Below are positions 53,708-63,018 of a DNA stretch of 64,000 bases, piece by piece. The notes below the pieces were generated by a model, which did not search any database, was not told where the DNA came from, and worked only from the letters and a program-made list of their open reading frames with translations. Source of the DNA: Rosistilla ulvae. GTDB lineage: Bacteria; Planctomycetota; Planctomycetia; Pirellulales; Pirellulaceae. The translations under genes were made by a program, and so were the position numbers. The stretch lies in NCBI RefSeq assembly GCF_007741475.1, contig NZ_CP036261.1, positions 372,001 through 436,000 of the forward strand, written 5' to 3'. Positions within the stretch are counted from its first letter, which is position 1, and each line of letters begins with the position of its first letter.

Positions 53708-54991
53708 TTATCGTGGGCAGCGAACCAATACCAGCATCTGAGTTTGGAAGTCGGGCCCTTCATCGCTGGGTGTTTCCGGCGTCCATTTCATCTGCTTTGC
53801 CGACTCTTCGGTCAAGGCAAAGAATGACGATTGTGCCGCTCGCGGGAACATCTGCGCCTGGCCGCCAGCCGATCCAAAGGTCAGGTGGTGCGCCAGAGCC
53901 TTGTCGTCGGAGTGGCGGATCGCCGATGGGGCGACCGAGGAGAGTTCGCTGATCGTCGTTAATAGACTCGGCTCCATCACCATCTGGAAGCCGACGCTTT
54001 TGATCACGCTTTGGTGGTTGAACAACGACAGCATGAAGCGGTCCAAGCGTTTCGCTGAACCCTGCAGCAGCAACAGTTGGGTGTCGCCGTCGACAGTTTG
54101 CGGTGCGTCGAGGTTGACCGTGCCGATCATCTTCCCTTGCACCAATTGCCCGACATGATCGCGGCTCATCGGTTGTGGTTGGACGTTGCTGATTCCCGCA
54201 GTCTCCAACGCGTACTCCAGTTCGTTGAGGTCGCGGCCGCGCTGCGTCAGTTCTACTTCTAACAGTACCGCAAACTCCAGTTTGTTGGTCGGTTGGGCTG
54301 ACGGCGAAACGAGCTCGCCCGGCGCTGCGGCTGGTTGGTCAGTCGCCGCGGGAGCCATCGCGATCCGTTCTTCTGGTGCGGTTGTTTTGTCTGGTTGTGT
54401 TGTTGTTGCAGCGGCTTCCGGTGGCGTGACCGCTGGGGCGGGAGCCGCTGGAGTTGTCGCGGCGTCGTTCGATGCGATCGCTTCGACAGCGGGTTGGGCT
54501 GCTGGAGCGGTGGTTTCGATCGGCGACGGTTCGACAGCGTCGCTGGGGGCGGGCGTCACGACGGCGGCGATCCCACCGGCGGGCTGGGGCTTGCCTGGTT
54601 GGACGTCGGGATTGGCAGAGTTCCAGGCGACGATCAGCATCAAACTGGCCGCAAGGGCTGCGATTCCGCCGAGCCAAACGCGTTGGTGGCGTTTCGAATT
54701 GCCCCCTTCTGCGCGAGCTTGAGCCAAGCGAACGGGGTGCGTTTCGGGCAGATTTTCGGCGTCGGCTTGCGCGAGTACCGCGGTCCAGACGCGGTCGGAG
54801 AAATCGGTCCCCAGGCGGGCATCGGATTTCATCGAGACGCGGACGTCGGCCTGTAATTGTCGCAGGTCTTCGAGTTGTTGGCGAACCGAAGCATCGTTTT
54901 GCAGCAGTTGTTCGACGTGCGCCTGTTCATCCGCACTGAGACCATTGTCCAGGTAGGCGCTGAGCAGTTCTTCACGGGCTTCGTTGTTCAT
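53708..54991 (-). CDS. Anti-sigma-factor-like transmembrane protein
   Basis: 427 residues from ATG 54991. The N-terminal 55 residues (EELLSAYLDNGLSADEQAHVEQLL, core LLSAYLDNGLSADE) match the helical RseA/anti-sigma domain, without zinc ligands. One membrane helix follows (about 104-124, LGGIAALAASLMLIVAW), then a 130-residue Ala/Pro/Thr linker and a C-terminal extracytoplasmic domain (about 250-427). It probably binds an ECF sigma factor in the cytoplasm and senses an envelope signal. No sigma-factor gene is adjacent, so its partner is elsewhere. Confidence 0.82.
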   Translation of the reverse strand: MNNEAREELLSAYLDNGLSADEQAHVEQLLQNDASVRQQLEDLRQLQADVRVSMKSDARLGTDFSDRVWTAVLAQADAENLPETHPVRLAQARAEGGNSKRHQRVWLGGIAALAASLMLIVAWNSANPDVQPGKPQPAGGIAAVVTPAPSDAVEPSPIETTAPAAQPAVEAIASNDAATTPAAPAPAVTPPEAAATTTQPDKTTAPEERIAMAPAATDQPAAAPGELVSPSAQPTNKLEFAVLLEVELTQRGRDLNELEYALETAGISNVQPQPMSRDHVGQLVQGKMIGTVNLDAPQTVDGDTQLLLLQGSAKRLDRFMLSLFNHQSVIKSVGFQMVMEPSLLTTISELSSVAPSAIRHSDDKALAHHLTFGSAGGQAQMFPRAAQSSFFALTEESAKQMKWTPETPSDEGPDFQTQMLVLVRCPR

Positions 54992-55390
54992 GGCACTTCA
55001 AATCCCGACGTCATTCGGGGCAAGGAAATTCAAGTCGTCATCCGCTCAGCCATCGCTGGGACGTTGGGCGAAAGTTCGCATTCGCTGGTTGTCGCAGCGG
55101 GGGGTGCTAGCGGATGATCGGTGGGACGGCGTCGACCGATGCGAGTTCGCGTCCCATTTTTTGGGATGCAAGTGGGGTGACGAAAGTTCCTTCTCAAACC
55201 GCCTAAGTTGATTGAATTCACCAGGGAATCGCCGTCGGGATTGCTGTAAGTGGTTTTGTTGACTGTGGTTATCGCTTTTGGGTCGTTTGCGTTGCGGGGA
55301 TCTGCCGGCAACGATTCGGAGCTGTGCGGCGTTTGTTGGCAGGTGAAAAATCGATAAAATCTTGGCCTATCGTCTGCACCTGTACTATTT
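54992..55390. other. Intergenic region, no gene recognised
   Basis: About 400 bp between ruvX and the anti-sigma-like gene, both minus strand. No sigma-factor remnant, RNA or repeat was seen. Confidence 0.4.
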
Positions 55391-55906
55391 TTAGTCTTCG
55401 ATCGCGTCGCCGATTGCCTTCTCATCGAGCGCCAGGCCGGGCAAGTCGCTGCGGTGGCGAGCCGATTCGATGAACGATTCTAACAGGACTTGAGCGGCGA
55501 CGGCATCGATCCGCTTCTTCCGCCCCTTGTTGGTCAGCTTGGAAGGTGCCAGCCGTTGGTCGGCGGCGGCAGTGGAAAAACGTTCATCAAACAGCCGCAC
55601 CGGCAGGTCGGTGGTTTGCTGCAACCACTTCGCAAACTTGCGGGCCTCGATCGATTTCTTGCTCTCGGTGCCGCTTAGATGGATCGGGAATCCGACGATC
55701 CATCCCGTGATCCGCTCTTCAGCGGCCAGTTGGCAGAATGCTTTTCCTCGCTGCTCGGCGGCTCCTTGAGGAACGACGGTCAGCGGGCTGGCGATGATCC
55801 GATCGGGGTCGCAGACCGCAACGCCGATCCGGACGGTGCCGTAGTCGACCGCGGCGATTCGCCCTTGGCTGGGGAAGGGTGCCGGTTGTGGGCTCTCGTC
55901 GCTCAT
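55391..55906 (-). CDS. ruvX: Putative pre-16S rRNA nuclease / Holliday-junction resolvase-like protein
   Basis: 171 residues from ATG 55906. The RNase H-like fold is indicated by AAVDYGTVRIGVAVCDP (first acidic residue), GWIVGFPIHLSG, LFDERFSTAAADQ and RIDAVAAQVLLESF, all family-typical. In E. coli YqgF processes the 5' end of 16S rRNA. It lies divergent from mutL, 120 bp apart. Confidence 0.93.
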   Translation of the reverse strand: MSDESPQPAPFPSQGRIAAVDYGTVRIGVAVCDPDRIIASPLTVVPQGAAEQRGKAFCQLAAEERITGWIVGFPIHLSGTESKKSIEARKFAKWLQQTTDLPVRLFDERFSTAAADQRLAPSKLTNKGRKKRIDAVAAQVLLESFIESARHRSDLPGLALDEKAIGDAIED

Positions 55907-56026
55907 CTTTCCTCAATCTGAATAAGTGGAATCATCACGACTCTTAATACTCGATTCTCCGCCCTAGGGCTATCGCAGGCTGGCGTCTCCAATTGTGGAA
56001 TATCGGGGGCGCGGTAAGATTCCAGG

Positions 56027-58018
56027 ATGCCTACGATCCGCCAACTGCCGCCCAATCTCGTCAATAAAATCGCCGCCGGAGAAGTCATCGAGCGGCCCGC
56101 TTCGGTCGTCAAAGAGCTGTTGGAAAACAGCATCGATGCAGGCTCGACGCGGATCGAAGTCCACTTGGAAGCGGGTGGAGCCGATCTGATTCGGATCAGC
56201 GACAACGGCTGCGGGATCGCTGAGGAACAGATGACTCTGGCGGTCACTAGCCATGCGACCAGCAAGCTACCCGACGAGGATTCGCTGTTCCACGTCGGCA
56301 CCCTTGGGTTTCGCGGCGAGGCGTTGGCGTCGATCGCTTCGGTCAGCCAGATGATTATCCGCAGCCGAACGCCCGATGCGGCTGGCGGCAGCGAGATGTT
56401 GATCCATGGTGGCGTGATCGATCCGCCGGCTCCTTGCGGTTGTCCGGTCGGGACCGTGATGGAGGTCCGCAATCTGTTCTTTAATACGCCGGTGCGACGC
56501 AAGTTCATGCGGACGCCGCAGACCGAGACCAGTCATATCGTCGAGGCGTTTACGCGGATCGCGCTGGCTAATCCGCAGGTCCACATGGTCTTGCAAAACG
56601 GCAACCGCGTCGTCCACGATCTCCCTGCGACCGAACAGATTCGAGAACGCATCCGAGCCTTTTTTGGCGACGAGATCGCCAGCGGCTTGATCCCCATCTC
56701 GGGCGACAATGGCGAGGTGAAGCTGACCGGTTTTGTCTGCGACCCAAGCGTCAGTCGAGGCAACAATCGGATGCAGTATCTGTTCCTCAACGGTCGCCAC
56801 ATTCGCGACCGTGCGCTGCAGCATGCTCTGGGCGAAGCCTACCGCGGGCTGTTGATGGTCGGCCGGTTTCCGATCTGCTTTATCAATTTGGACATGCCCT
56901 CGGACCTCGTCGACGTCAACGTTCATCCAACAAAATTGGAGGTTCGGTTCACCGAGAGCGGCCGGATCTACAGCCAGTTGTTGCAGACGCTGCGGCACAA
57001 GTTTTTGACAAGTGATCTGACCGCGCGCGTTGGCAATTCGATCTCCAGCAACGCGCCCGAGGCGGCTGAACCCAAAGCCGAGGCTGTCGAATCCCCCAAC
57101 GATCTGGAGCAACGCCAACGTCAGGACGTGATCCAGTGGGCGCGGTCGAGCGATTCGGCCTCCGATCGCGACCTGCCAAACATTCGCCCGTCGATCCGTT
57201 CGCTGCCGGGAGAGCTTCCCGATTTCCAACCCTTCCCCGGCGGCGCTCGTGCCGTGTCGCCGGCTGGCGATCGCGACGGCGATTCGTTTGGAACTCCGTT
57301 TGAGCCCAGCCCGCGGTTGCCGGGGGCGGAGGTCGGCGGTGATGGCGACGCGGCGCAGCACGATCAAGGTGATGGGGCGATGCGAGTCGATGGGCTGCAT
57401 TCGTCGAAGCCGCACAGCCATCTCGGTTACCAGGTTCACAATCGCTATCTGGTCACGCAGGACGAGACCGGAATGGTCGTCGTCGATCAGCATGCATTGC
57501 ATGAACGGATCCTCTACGAACGCGTTCGCGAGAAGGTCTTGAATGGTAGTCTGGAGACGCAGAAGTTGTTGGTTCCCGAGCCGGTTTCGCTGACGCCGTC
57601 GGAAGCCGCGGCGGCTCTGGAAGCCAAGGAGCTGTTGGCTCAAGTCGGAATCGAGATCGAACCATTCGGCGGCGACACCGTTGTCGTTTCCGCTTATCCC
57701 GCCATGTTGGCGAAGCTGCGACCCGAGGATATGTTGCGGCAGGCGTTGGAGTCGTTGATCTGTGCCGGCAAGGATCCCGAGGTCCGCGATCTGTTGGACC
57801 ATCTGCTGCACACGATCGCTTGTAAAGCTGCGATCAAAGCGGGCGATCGCTTGACGTCCGAAGAGATCACCAGCCTGTTGGAACAGCGGGACATGTATCA
57901 GGACACGCACCACTGTCCGCACGGTCGCCCGACCGCGCTCTTCTTTAGCCGCGAAGAACTCGACCGCATGTTCGGCCGCATGGGAGCTCGCAAAGTAAAC
58001 CCGACCGGCCACAAGTAA
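56027..58018 (+). CDS. mutL: DNA mismatch repair protein MutL with endonuclease motif
   Basis: 663 residues from ATG 56027. The N-terminal GHKL ATPase has ELLENSIDAGSTRIEV, DNGCGI, TSKL and GFRGEALASIASV. A variable linker (about 335-450) is followed by the dimerisation/endonuclease domain with metal motif DQHALHERILYE (Asp487, Glu493, Glu498), ACKAAIKAGD and CPHGRP at 630-635. This full motif set marks MutL that nicks DNA itself, as in bacteria without MutH. It couples MutS recognition to strand removal. The gene stands alone; ruvX is divergent. Confidence 0.97.
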   Translation: MPTIRQLPPNLVNKIAAGEVIERPASVVKELLENSIDAGSTRIEVHLEAGGADLIRISDNGCGIAEEQMTLAVTSHATSKLPDEDSLFHVGTLGFRGEALASIASVSQMIIRSRTPDAAGGSEMLIHGGVIDPPAPCGCPVGTVMEVRNLFFNTPVRRKFMRTPQTETSHIVEAFTRIALANPQVHMVLQNGNRVVHDLPATEQIRERIRAFFGDEIASGLIPISGDNGEVKLTGFVCDPSVSRGNNRMQYLFLNGRHIRDRALQHALGEAYRGLLMVGRFPICFINLDMPSDLVDVNVHPTKLEVRFTESGRIYSQLLQTLRHKFLTSDLTARVGNSISSNAPEAAEPKAEAVESPNDLEQRQRQDVIQWARSSDSASDRDLPNIRPSIRSLPGELPDFQPFPGGARAVSPAGDRDGDSFGTPFEPSPRLPGAEVGGDGDAAQHDQGDGAMRVDGLHSSKPHSHLGYQVHNRYLVTQDETGMVVVDQHALHERILYERVREKVLNGSLETQKLLVPEPVSLTPSEAAAALEAKELLAQVGIEIEPFGGDTVVVSAYPAMLAKLRPEDMLRQALESLICAGKDPEVRDLLDHLLHTIACKAAIKAGDRLTSEEITSLLEQRDMYQDTHHCPHGRPTALFFSREELDRMFGRMGARKVNPTGHK

Positions 58019-58116
58019 CCGATCGTTTTGCTGGGCAGGTTGTGGCTGTGCGGGGCCTTCCGCATGGACTTGTTTTCAAAACCTGCCCCGATGCCACGCA
58101 TCTCCCTCGAGCCCGC

Positions 58117-59232
58117 CTATCGCGTGCTGAACCGATAACTGGTCTGCGTTTGATAGGTTTTTCCGGGACGCAGGATCGTCGACGGGAATCCGGGTTGGTT
58201 GGGGCTGTCGGGATAGTGCTGCGTTTCCAAGCAGAATCCGCCGCGATGAACGTAGGGGTTGCCCGCCTTGCCGATCAGGCGGCCGTCCAGGAAGTTGCCG
58301 CAGTAGAACTGAATCCCCGGTTCGGTCGTGTGGACTTCCATCACGCGGCCGCTGGTCGGTTCATAGACGCGAGCGGCGAGCGTCATCGCTTTGTTATCGT
58401 CCGGTTTGTTCAAGACCCAGTTGTGGTCAAAGCCGCGGCCGAACTCGAGTTGCTGATTCTTCTGGTCGATGTCGCGACCGATCGGTTTGGGCTGAGTGAA
58501 GTCCATTGGGGTGCCAGCGACCGCGGGCAGTTCTCCCGTTGGGATCGCGGTTGCGTCGACCGGCGTGTAGCGATCGGCATTCAGCATTAATTCGTGATCG
58601 AGGATCGTTCCTTCGCCTTCCCCTTTGAGGTTGAAGTAGGTGTGTTGGGTTAGGTTGACGGGAGTCGCTTGGTCGGTCGTCGCGTGGTAATCGACGAGGA
58701 TCGCGTTGTCATCGGTCAACGTGTAGGTGACGCGAATCTGCAGGTTGCCTGGGTAACCCTCCTCTTTGTCGCGGGCCAGGTACGACAATTGGATCGCGTT
58801 TTGCCCTTCGATCGGTTTTGCATCCCAAACGACTTTGTCGAATCCGATGTTACCGCCGTGCAGATGGTTCGGGTTGTTGTTGGTCGCCAGCGAGTAGGTT
58901 TTGCCGTCGAGCGTGAACTTGCCTTTGGCGATGCGGTTGCCGTAGCGACCGACGATCGCGCCGAAGTAGGGACGATCGACGGCGTTGATGTAATCTTCGA
59001 CGCGGTCGTAGCCCAGTGCGACATCGGCCATCTTGCCGTTGCGATCGGGAACGACGATCGACGTGATGATCGCACCGTAATTGGTCACGCTGACGGTCAT
59101 CCCCGATCGGTTTTTGAGCGTGTAAAGTTGGATCGAATCGAAGTCGTCGACCTCGACCGCGGCGGCTGGGGGTGCCAGAAGCAACGCGGCGGCGGCGATC
59201 AGGAGCAGCGATTTTAAGGGGCTGGTTTTCAT
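58117..59232 (-). CDS. galM: Exported aldose 1-epimerase (galactose mutarotase)
   Basis: 371 residues from ATG 59232. A signal peptide (about 1-25, ending PAAA) is followed by the mutarotase fold: NPNHLHGGNIGFDKVVWD (core NHLHGG), the active-site His in LTQHTYFNL, and the catalytic Glu in HTTEPGIQFYCGN; CLETQHYPDSPN is typical. It interconverts alpha and beta aldose anomers in the periplasm, easing uptake. It follows 122 bp after the XylR-type regulator in the same direction, which suggests sugar-responsive control. Confidence 0.93.
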   Translation of the reverse strand: MKTSPLKSLLLIAAAALLLAPPAAAVEVDDFDSIQLYTLKNRSGMTVSVTNYGAIITSIVVPDRNGKMADVALGYDRVEDYINAVDRPYFGAIVGRYGNRIAKGKFTLDGKTYSLATNNNPNHLHGGNIGFDKVVWDAKPIEGQNAIQLSYLARDKEEGYPGNLQIRVTYTLTDDNAILVDYHATTDQATPVNLTQHTYFNLKGEGEGTILDHELMLNADRYTPVDATAIPTGELPAVAGTPMDFTQPKPIGRDIDQKNQQLEFGRGFDHNWVLNKPDDNKAMTLAARVYEPTSGRVMEVHTTEPGIQFYCGNFLDGRLIGKAGNPYVHRGGFCLETQHYPDSPNQPGFPSTILRPGKTYQTQTSYRFSTR

Positions 59233-59354
59233 GGTTTCTCGGCAATAGGGGAGGGATGTTGGGCGCAAGACCTTTCTATCCTAGCCGTGTCGACGCGCGA
59301 AGCAACGCGATGGTGCGTCGCCGGGGTGCGATATTTTGTCAGCTGGAAGGATGC

Positions 59355-60506
59355 TCACCCCGACTTGGCTTTGCTGCGAAACTTGCCCGGCGTCATGCCG
59401 ACGATCCGGCGAAAGACGACATACATATATTCGGGATTGTCGAACCCGCAAAGGATTGCGATCTGTTCGGCCGGCAGTTCGGTGCTGGTCAGCAGTTCGC
59501 AGACCCGTTTGATTTGAACGTGGCGGATCTCTTGTTGCGGCGTTCGCCCTAGGTATTGGCGCAGTTTACGTTCCAGCGAGCTGCGCGAGATCGCCACGTT
59601 ATCGGTCACGTCGACGACGTTGATCCCGCGACAGGCGTTCTCGCGGATGTAGCGAAGGGCGGCAGCGATGTCGGGATCGTCGATGGCGACGACATCGGTC
59701 GATTGCCGCTCCGCCACGCCCAGCGGTTGGATCAGGTGTTCTGTCTTTTGGGGGACTTCGCCGTTCATCAACTGAGTCAGCAGCTCGGCAGCTCGGAACC
59801 CAACTCCTTCGGCGTTAGGGATCACGCTGGACATCGGCGGACTGCAGACGCGGCACAGCAGCGTGTCGTTGTCGGCGCCGATGATCGCAACTTCTTCGGG
59901 GACCGACAGCCCTTCCTGTAGGCAGGCGTCGACGACTTGTTGTCCGCGCAGATCGTTGCAGGCCATGATCCCACAGGAGGAAGGTAGCGTTCGCAGCCAG
60001 GCTCGCAATCGCTGCTGTTCCTCTTCCCAGGAAAGTGCATCGGGGCCATACCAGGGCGATTCGTACTGGTGGCAGCGTCGCTGCGCCGCTTCGACGCGCT
60101 GAGAAAAAGCGTCCTGTCGGCGCTCCGACCAAGCCTCATTGGTAAAGCCGCAAAATCCAAACTCGCGAAAGCCGCGTTCCAGTAAATGCTCTGCTCCCAT
60201 GCGTCCGATCGCAGCGTCGTCGGACCAGACGTAGGTCCGCCCGTGCGACTGGTGCCTGTCGGTTAGCTCGATCAGGGGGACTCCGGTCGCTTGGACCGTC
60301 TGCAGTAGTTCCGGGGTGGTGGTTCGCGAGATGATCCCATCGCCCGCCCAGTTGGATAACCAGCGTGGGGGCTCTTGGGTGAGGTCATGCTGGTCCAAGA
60401 AGACCGACCAATCGTCGAACATTCGCATGTGTTGGATGATCCCCGAAAGGACCTGCCGGCCGTAGATGCTAGAGGTTTCGACGATCAGGGCGACGTGGCG
60501 TTTCAT
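59355..60506 (-). CDS. XylR/AraC-type sugar-responsive transcriptional regulator
   Basis: 383 residues from ATG 60506. Residues about 1-275 form a LacI/periplasmic-binding-like sensor (GIIQHMRMFDDWSVF, DDAAIGRMGAEHLLERGF, then IIGADNDTLLC), and residues about 285-383 an AraC-type pair of helix-turn-helix motifs (NVAISRSSLERKLRQYLGRTP and the final PEYMYVVFRRIVGMTPGKF). It resembles XylR and related planctomycete regulators, binding a sugar and controlling nearby catabolic genes. The aldose epimerase gene is directly downstream. An AACGTTGACGTT near-palindrome at 60581-60592 could be its operator. Confidence 0.9.
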   Translation of the reverse strand: MKRHVALIVETSSIYGRQVLSGIIQHMRMFDDWSVFLDQHDLTQEPPRWLSNWAGDGIISRTTTPELLQTVQATGVPLIELTDRHQSHGRTYVWSDDAAIGRMGAEHLLERGFREFGFCGFTNEAWSERRQDAFSQRVEAAQRRCHQYESPWYGPDALSWEEEQQRLRAWLRTLPSSCGIMACNDLRGQQVVDACLQEGLSVPEEVAIIGADNDTLLCRVCSPPMSSVIPNAEGVGFRAAELLTQLMNGEVPQKTEHLIQPLGVAERQSTDVVAIDDPDIAAALRYIRENACRGINVVDVTDNVAISRSSLERKLRQYLGRTPQQEIRHVQIKRVCELLTSTELPAEQIAILCGFDNPEYMYVVFRRIVGMTPGKFRSKAKSG

Positions 60507-60794
60507 GGCATGTTACGGCGATATTTGGTTTGCGAAGTTACCGATTGGGGGTCGTTGGCGATGTTGACAATATATCTTAGAACGTTGACGTTATGACACA
60601 TGGATTTCGTAGCGGGGCGATCTTAGACTCAAAGTGGCGTTTTAGGATTCTTACCTACGCCATCCCCGCTGCCGCAGTCATTTTCTTGCGATTCTCGTTG
60701 CGAGGCTGTTTGTCTTCGTTCGTGCTCCCGTGTGTGGATTGGCCGTGGGGCGTCGTTTGTTTTGCTTTTTATTATCCCACTTGGAGATCTTCAA

Positions 60795-61748
60795 ATGAGA
60801 TCGAGTTCTAGTGCTGGCGCCCCAAGAAGAGGCTTTACGCTGGTCGAGTTGTTGGTCGTGATCGCGATCATCGGCATTTTGGTCGGGTTGTTGTTGCCAG
60901 CGGTGCAGGCGGCTCGCGAGGCGGCTCGCCGGATGCAATGTTCCAACAATCTGAAGAACAATGCCTTGGCGATGCACAACTACCACGACACCTATCAGTC
61001 GCTGCCATCGGTCGGCTACGACTTTTATGGCGTCAATCTCGACACGCATTCGTGGGTCGCTCGGATTCTGCCGTACATCGAACAGGGGCCGCTTTACGAG
61101 ACGATCAACTTCAATGAGCGGATCAATTCGCACGACCGACAACAGCAGTTTCGCGAAGCGGAGTTGTCGGTGATGACGTGTCCTTCGGAAGGAAGCGTCC
61201 TTGGTCAGTCCGAAAGTCCGACGCAGTGGTCGACGCGTCGTGGCAGCTATGCCGTGAACATGGGGAACACCAACTATGGCCAAGAGAATGCTTCCAATTG
61301 GGATGGTGTCTGGACGTACAATTTTGGCGGGGCGCCGTTTAAGGTGCATGCTCAGAAAGCGTTCCGCGACGTGACCGACGGTACTTCCAACACGTTGCTG
61401 CTGTCGGAAGTTCCGATCAACAAGAACAGCCAGGGCTATCGTGGCTTGTATGCCGCGACGATCGTCACTTCGGGAGCAGGTTTTACGACGTATCTGTCTC
61501 CCAATACGACAGCTTCGGTCGATGGTGGAAGATATTGTTGGGGAGCCACGGATTTCGCGCCGCGGACGATTCCGTGCCATTACGGGAGCAGGTGGCAAGC
61601 GGCGACCTACGCGTCGATGAGTCTGCATCCGGGCGGGGTGCAGTCGGCTCTGGTCGATGGGTCGGTTCGGTTTGTCGCGGAGACTGTCGATCTGTTTGCG
61701 TGGCGGTCTGCGTCGACGGCCAACGGCGGCGAAGTTAACCCTCTTTGA
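60795..61748 (+). CDS. DUF1559 prepilin-like protein
   Basis: 317 residues from ATG 60795, with GGAG eleven bases upstream. It has a short basic N-terminus ([12 protein letters not shown]), the prepilin segment [14 protein letters not shown], the [19 protein letters not shown] signature and a C-terminal [17 protein letters not shown] region. It should be processed by prepilin peptidase and act at the surface. A lipoprotein gene follows 113 bp downstream, repeating the arrangement at 14-15.6 kb. Confidence 0.93.
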   Translation: MRSSSSAGAPRRGFTLVELLVVIAIIGILVGLLLPAVQAAREAARRMQCSNNLKNNALAMHNYHDTYQSLPSVGYDFYGVNLDTHSWVARILPYIEQGPLYETINFNERINSHDRQQQFREAELSVMTCPSEGSVLGQSESPTQWSTRRGSYAVNMGNTNYGQENASNWDGVWTYNFGGAPFKVHAQKAFRDVTDGTSNTLLLSEVPINKNSQGYRGLYAATIVTSGAGFTTYLSPNTTASVDGGRYCWGATDFAPRTIPCHYGSRWQAATYASMSLHPGGVQSALVDGSVRFVAETVDLFAWRSASTANGGEVNPL

Positions 61749-61861
61749 TCTTTCCGCTTCCACGTTTCTGTACACAGGGCGTCATGTTGCACGTTGTTGC
61801 CGCGTGGCGTCTTTTTTTTGGGTTCATCGGTAGTTCGATCTTTATCTATTTGGAGCGTTTA

Positions 61862-62278
61862 ATGGTTCGTCGAGATGTGCGTCATCGTTTGGTTTGGGCT
61901 GCGTCGGTCATGTTGTTGGTGGTGGGGTGTGGTCGAACGCGCAGCGATCAAATCGCGGTTTCGGGGCAAGTGCAATTTGACGGGAAGCCCGTTGCCGAAG
62001 GGACGATTTCGTTTATGCCTGTCAGCGGTACAGGGCAGACGACAGGGGCCCAGATCGTCGATGGAAGCTATGCCACCACCGTTTCGCCAGGAGAGCAGGC
62101 GGTTCAGATTACGGGGACCAATGTCGTGAAGTTGGAAGATCCGACGGAGGAAGAGGTTAGCCGAGGGATCACCGAACGCGTCGATCAGTACATTCCGGCG
62201 AAATACAACCGCCAGTCGGAGCTTCGGATTACCGTGGCAGCCGATTCGCCAACCCACGATTTCGATCTGCAGCCCTAA
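61862..62278 (+). CDS. Carboxypeptidase-regulatory-like lipoprotein
   Basis: 138 residues from ATG 61862, with GGAG nine bases upstream; the frame is open further upstream. The signal peptide ends in the lipobox LLVVGC (about residue 22). The mature domain (VSGQVQFDGKPVAEGTISF, then TTGAQIVDGSYATTV) is a single beta-sandwich like that of the lipoprotein at 14 kb. Partner of the DUF1559 protein just upstream, by position; role unknown. Confidence 0.87.
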   Translation: MVRRDVRHRLVWAASVMLLVVGCGRTRSDQIAVSGQVQFDGKPVAEGTISFMPVSGTGQTTGAQIVDGSYATTVSPGEQAVQITGTNVVKLEDPTEEEVSRGITERVDQYIPAKYNRQSELRITVAADSPTHDFDLQP

Positions 62279-62426
62279 ACGCTGGGGTGGTTAAGTGCCC
62301 CGCGTGTCAGCGAATCCTTTCGTCGGTGCGCAGCTCTATTCGGGCAGACCGGATCGCCAGCGGCTTACCGGCGACGCGAATCGCGATCGCCGCCGGTGCG
62401 GTTCGCTCTCTTTCTTATTTGCTCGG

Positions 62427-62849
62427 TCAATCAGCCGAGTCTTCGCCGCAGTGGATCTCCAGTTGCACCTCGCCGGTGATTTCGGCAGGGGAGGGGAGGG
62501 CAGGGGGGATGATCTCGATCGCCAGCTGATTGCTCAGCTGCAGCAGGTCGGTGATATCGATCCGAAAAGGAGCCTGTTGGGCGGTTGAATTTGCTAGCGG
62601 GGTTTCATTTAGCGAAACGTGCGCGGTTCCAACGCAGGCGGTGATTGCTAGCTCGACGCGTTCTTCCGGGCCGATTCCAGTCGGTCGATTAAAATGACGA
62701 ACGTACAGAACAGGGCCCGTGTAATCGCCGAGGAATCGATCCGATGGTTGGTCGATTCGGCCCGCGACCGGCTGGGCGTCGGGGCGCTTCAGCGGCGTTA
62801 ATTTCCAAGGTCCTCGCAGGCGGATCGTGTGGGGTGCGGCTGGCGGCAT
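62427..62849 (-). CDS. Beta-sandwich protein resembling glycoside-hydrolase sugar-binding domain
   Basis: 140 residues from ATG 62849. It has IRLRGPWKLTPL at the start, FLGDYTGPVLYVRHFNRPTGIG, VELAITACVGTAHVSLNETPLA and a late LAIEIIPPAL strand. This is the pattern of the sugar-binding jelly-roll that opens family 2 glycoside hydrolases. No catalytic domain follows, so it is either a stand-alone binding protein or a degenerate piece. No signal peptide was seen. It runs against the neighbouring genes. Confidence 0.65.
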   Translation of the reverse strand: MPPAAPHTIRLRGPWKLTPLKRPDAQPVAGRIDQPSDRFLGDYTGPVLYVRHFNRPTGIGPEERVELAITACVGTAHVSLNETPLANSTAQQAPFRIDITDLLQLSNQLAIEIIPPALPSPAEITGEVQLEIHCGEDSAD

Positions 62850-63018
62850 CGAATTTGTGGGACTTTCTCTCGGGGGGGGGATGTTCTTGCAAGCTGTGCC
62901 GGAAACAGGCTAGGCTGGCAACCGGTGGTCTCCCGCAGTTTGGGGCGGGGCGATGTGTTGTCGATGATCCTTTCAGGCGTTATCGGTCACCGATACACTT
63001 AGAAACGGGAACCTCTCT

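Noticed and set aside
56267-58012. 581-codon open frame antisense to mutL
   Set aside because: mutL is complete and conserved; the antisense translation is Arg/Gln-rich shadow sequence.
60564-60592. Consensus promoter beginning TTGACA upstream of the third DUF1559 gene
   Set aside because: A perfect -35-like TTGACA exists at 60564, but no acceptable -10 lies 16-18 bp away.
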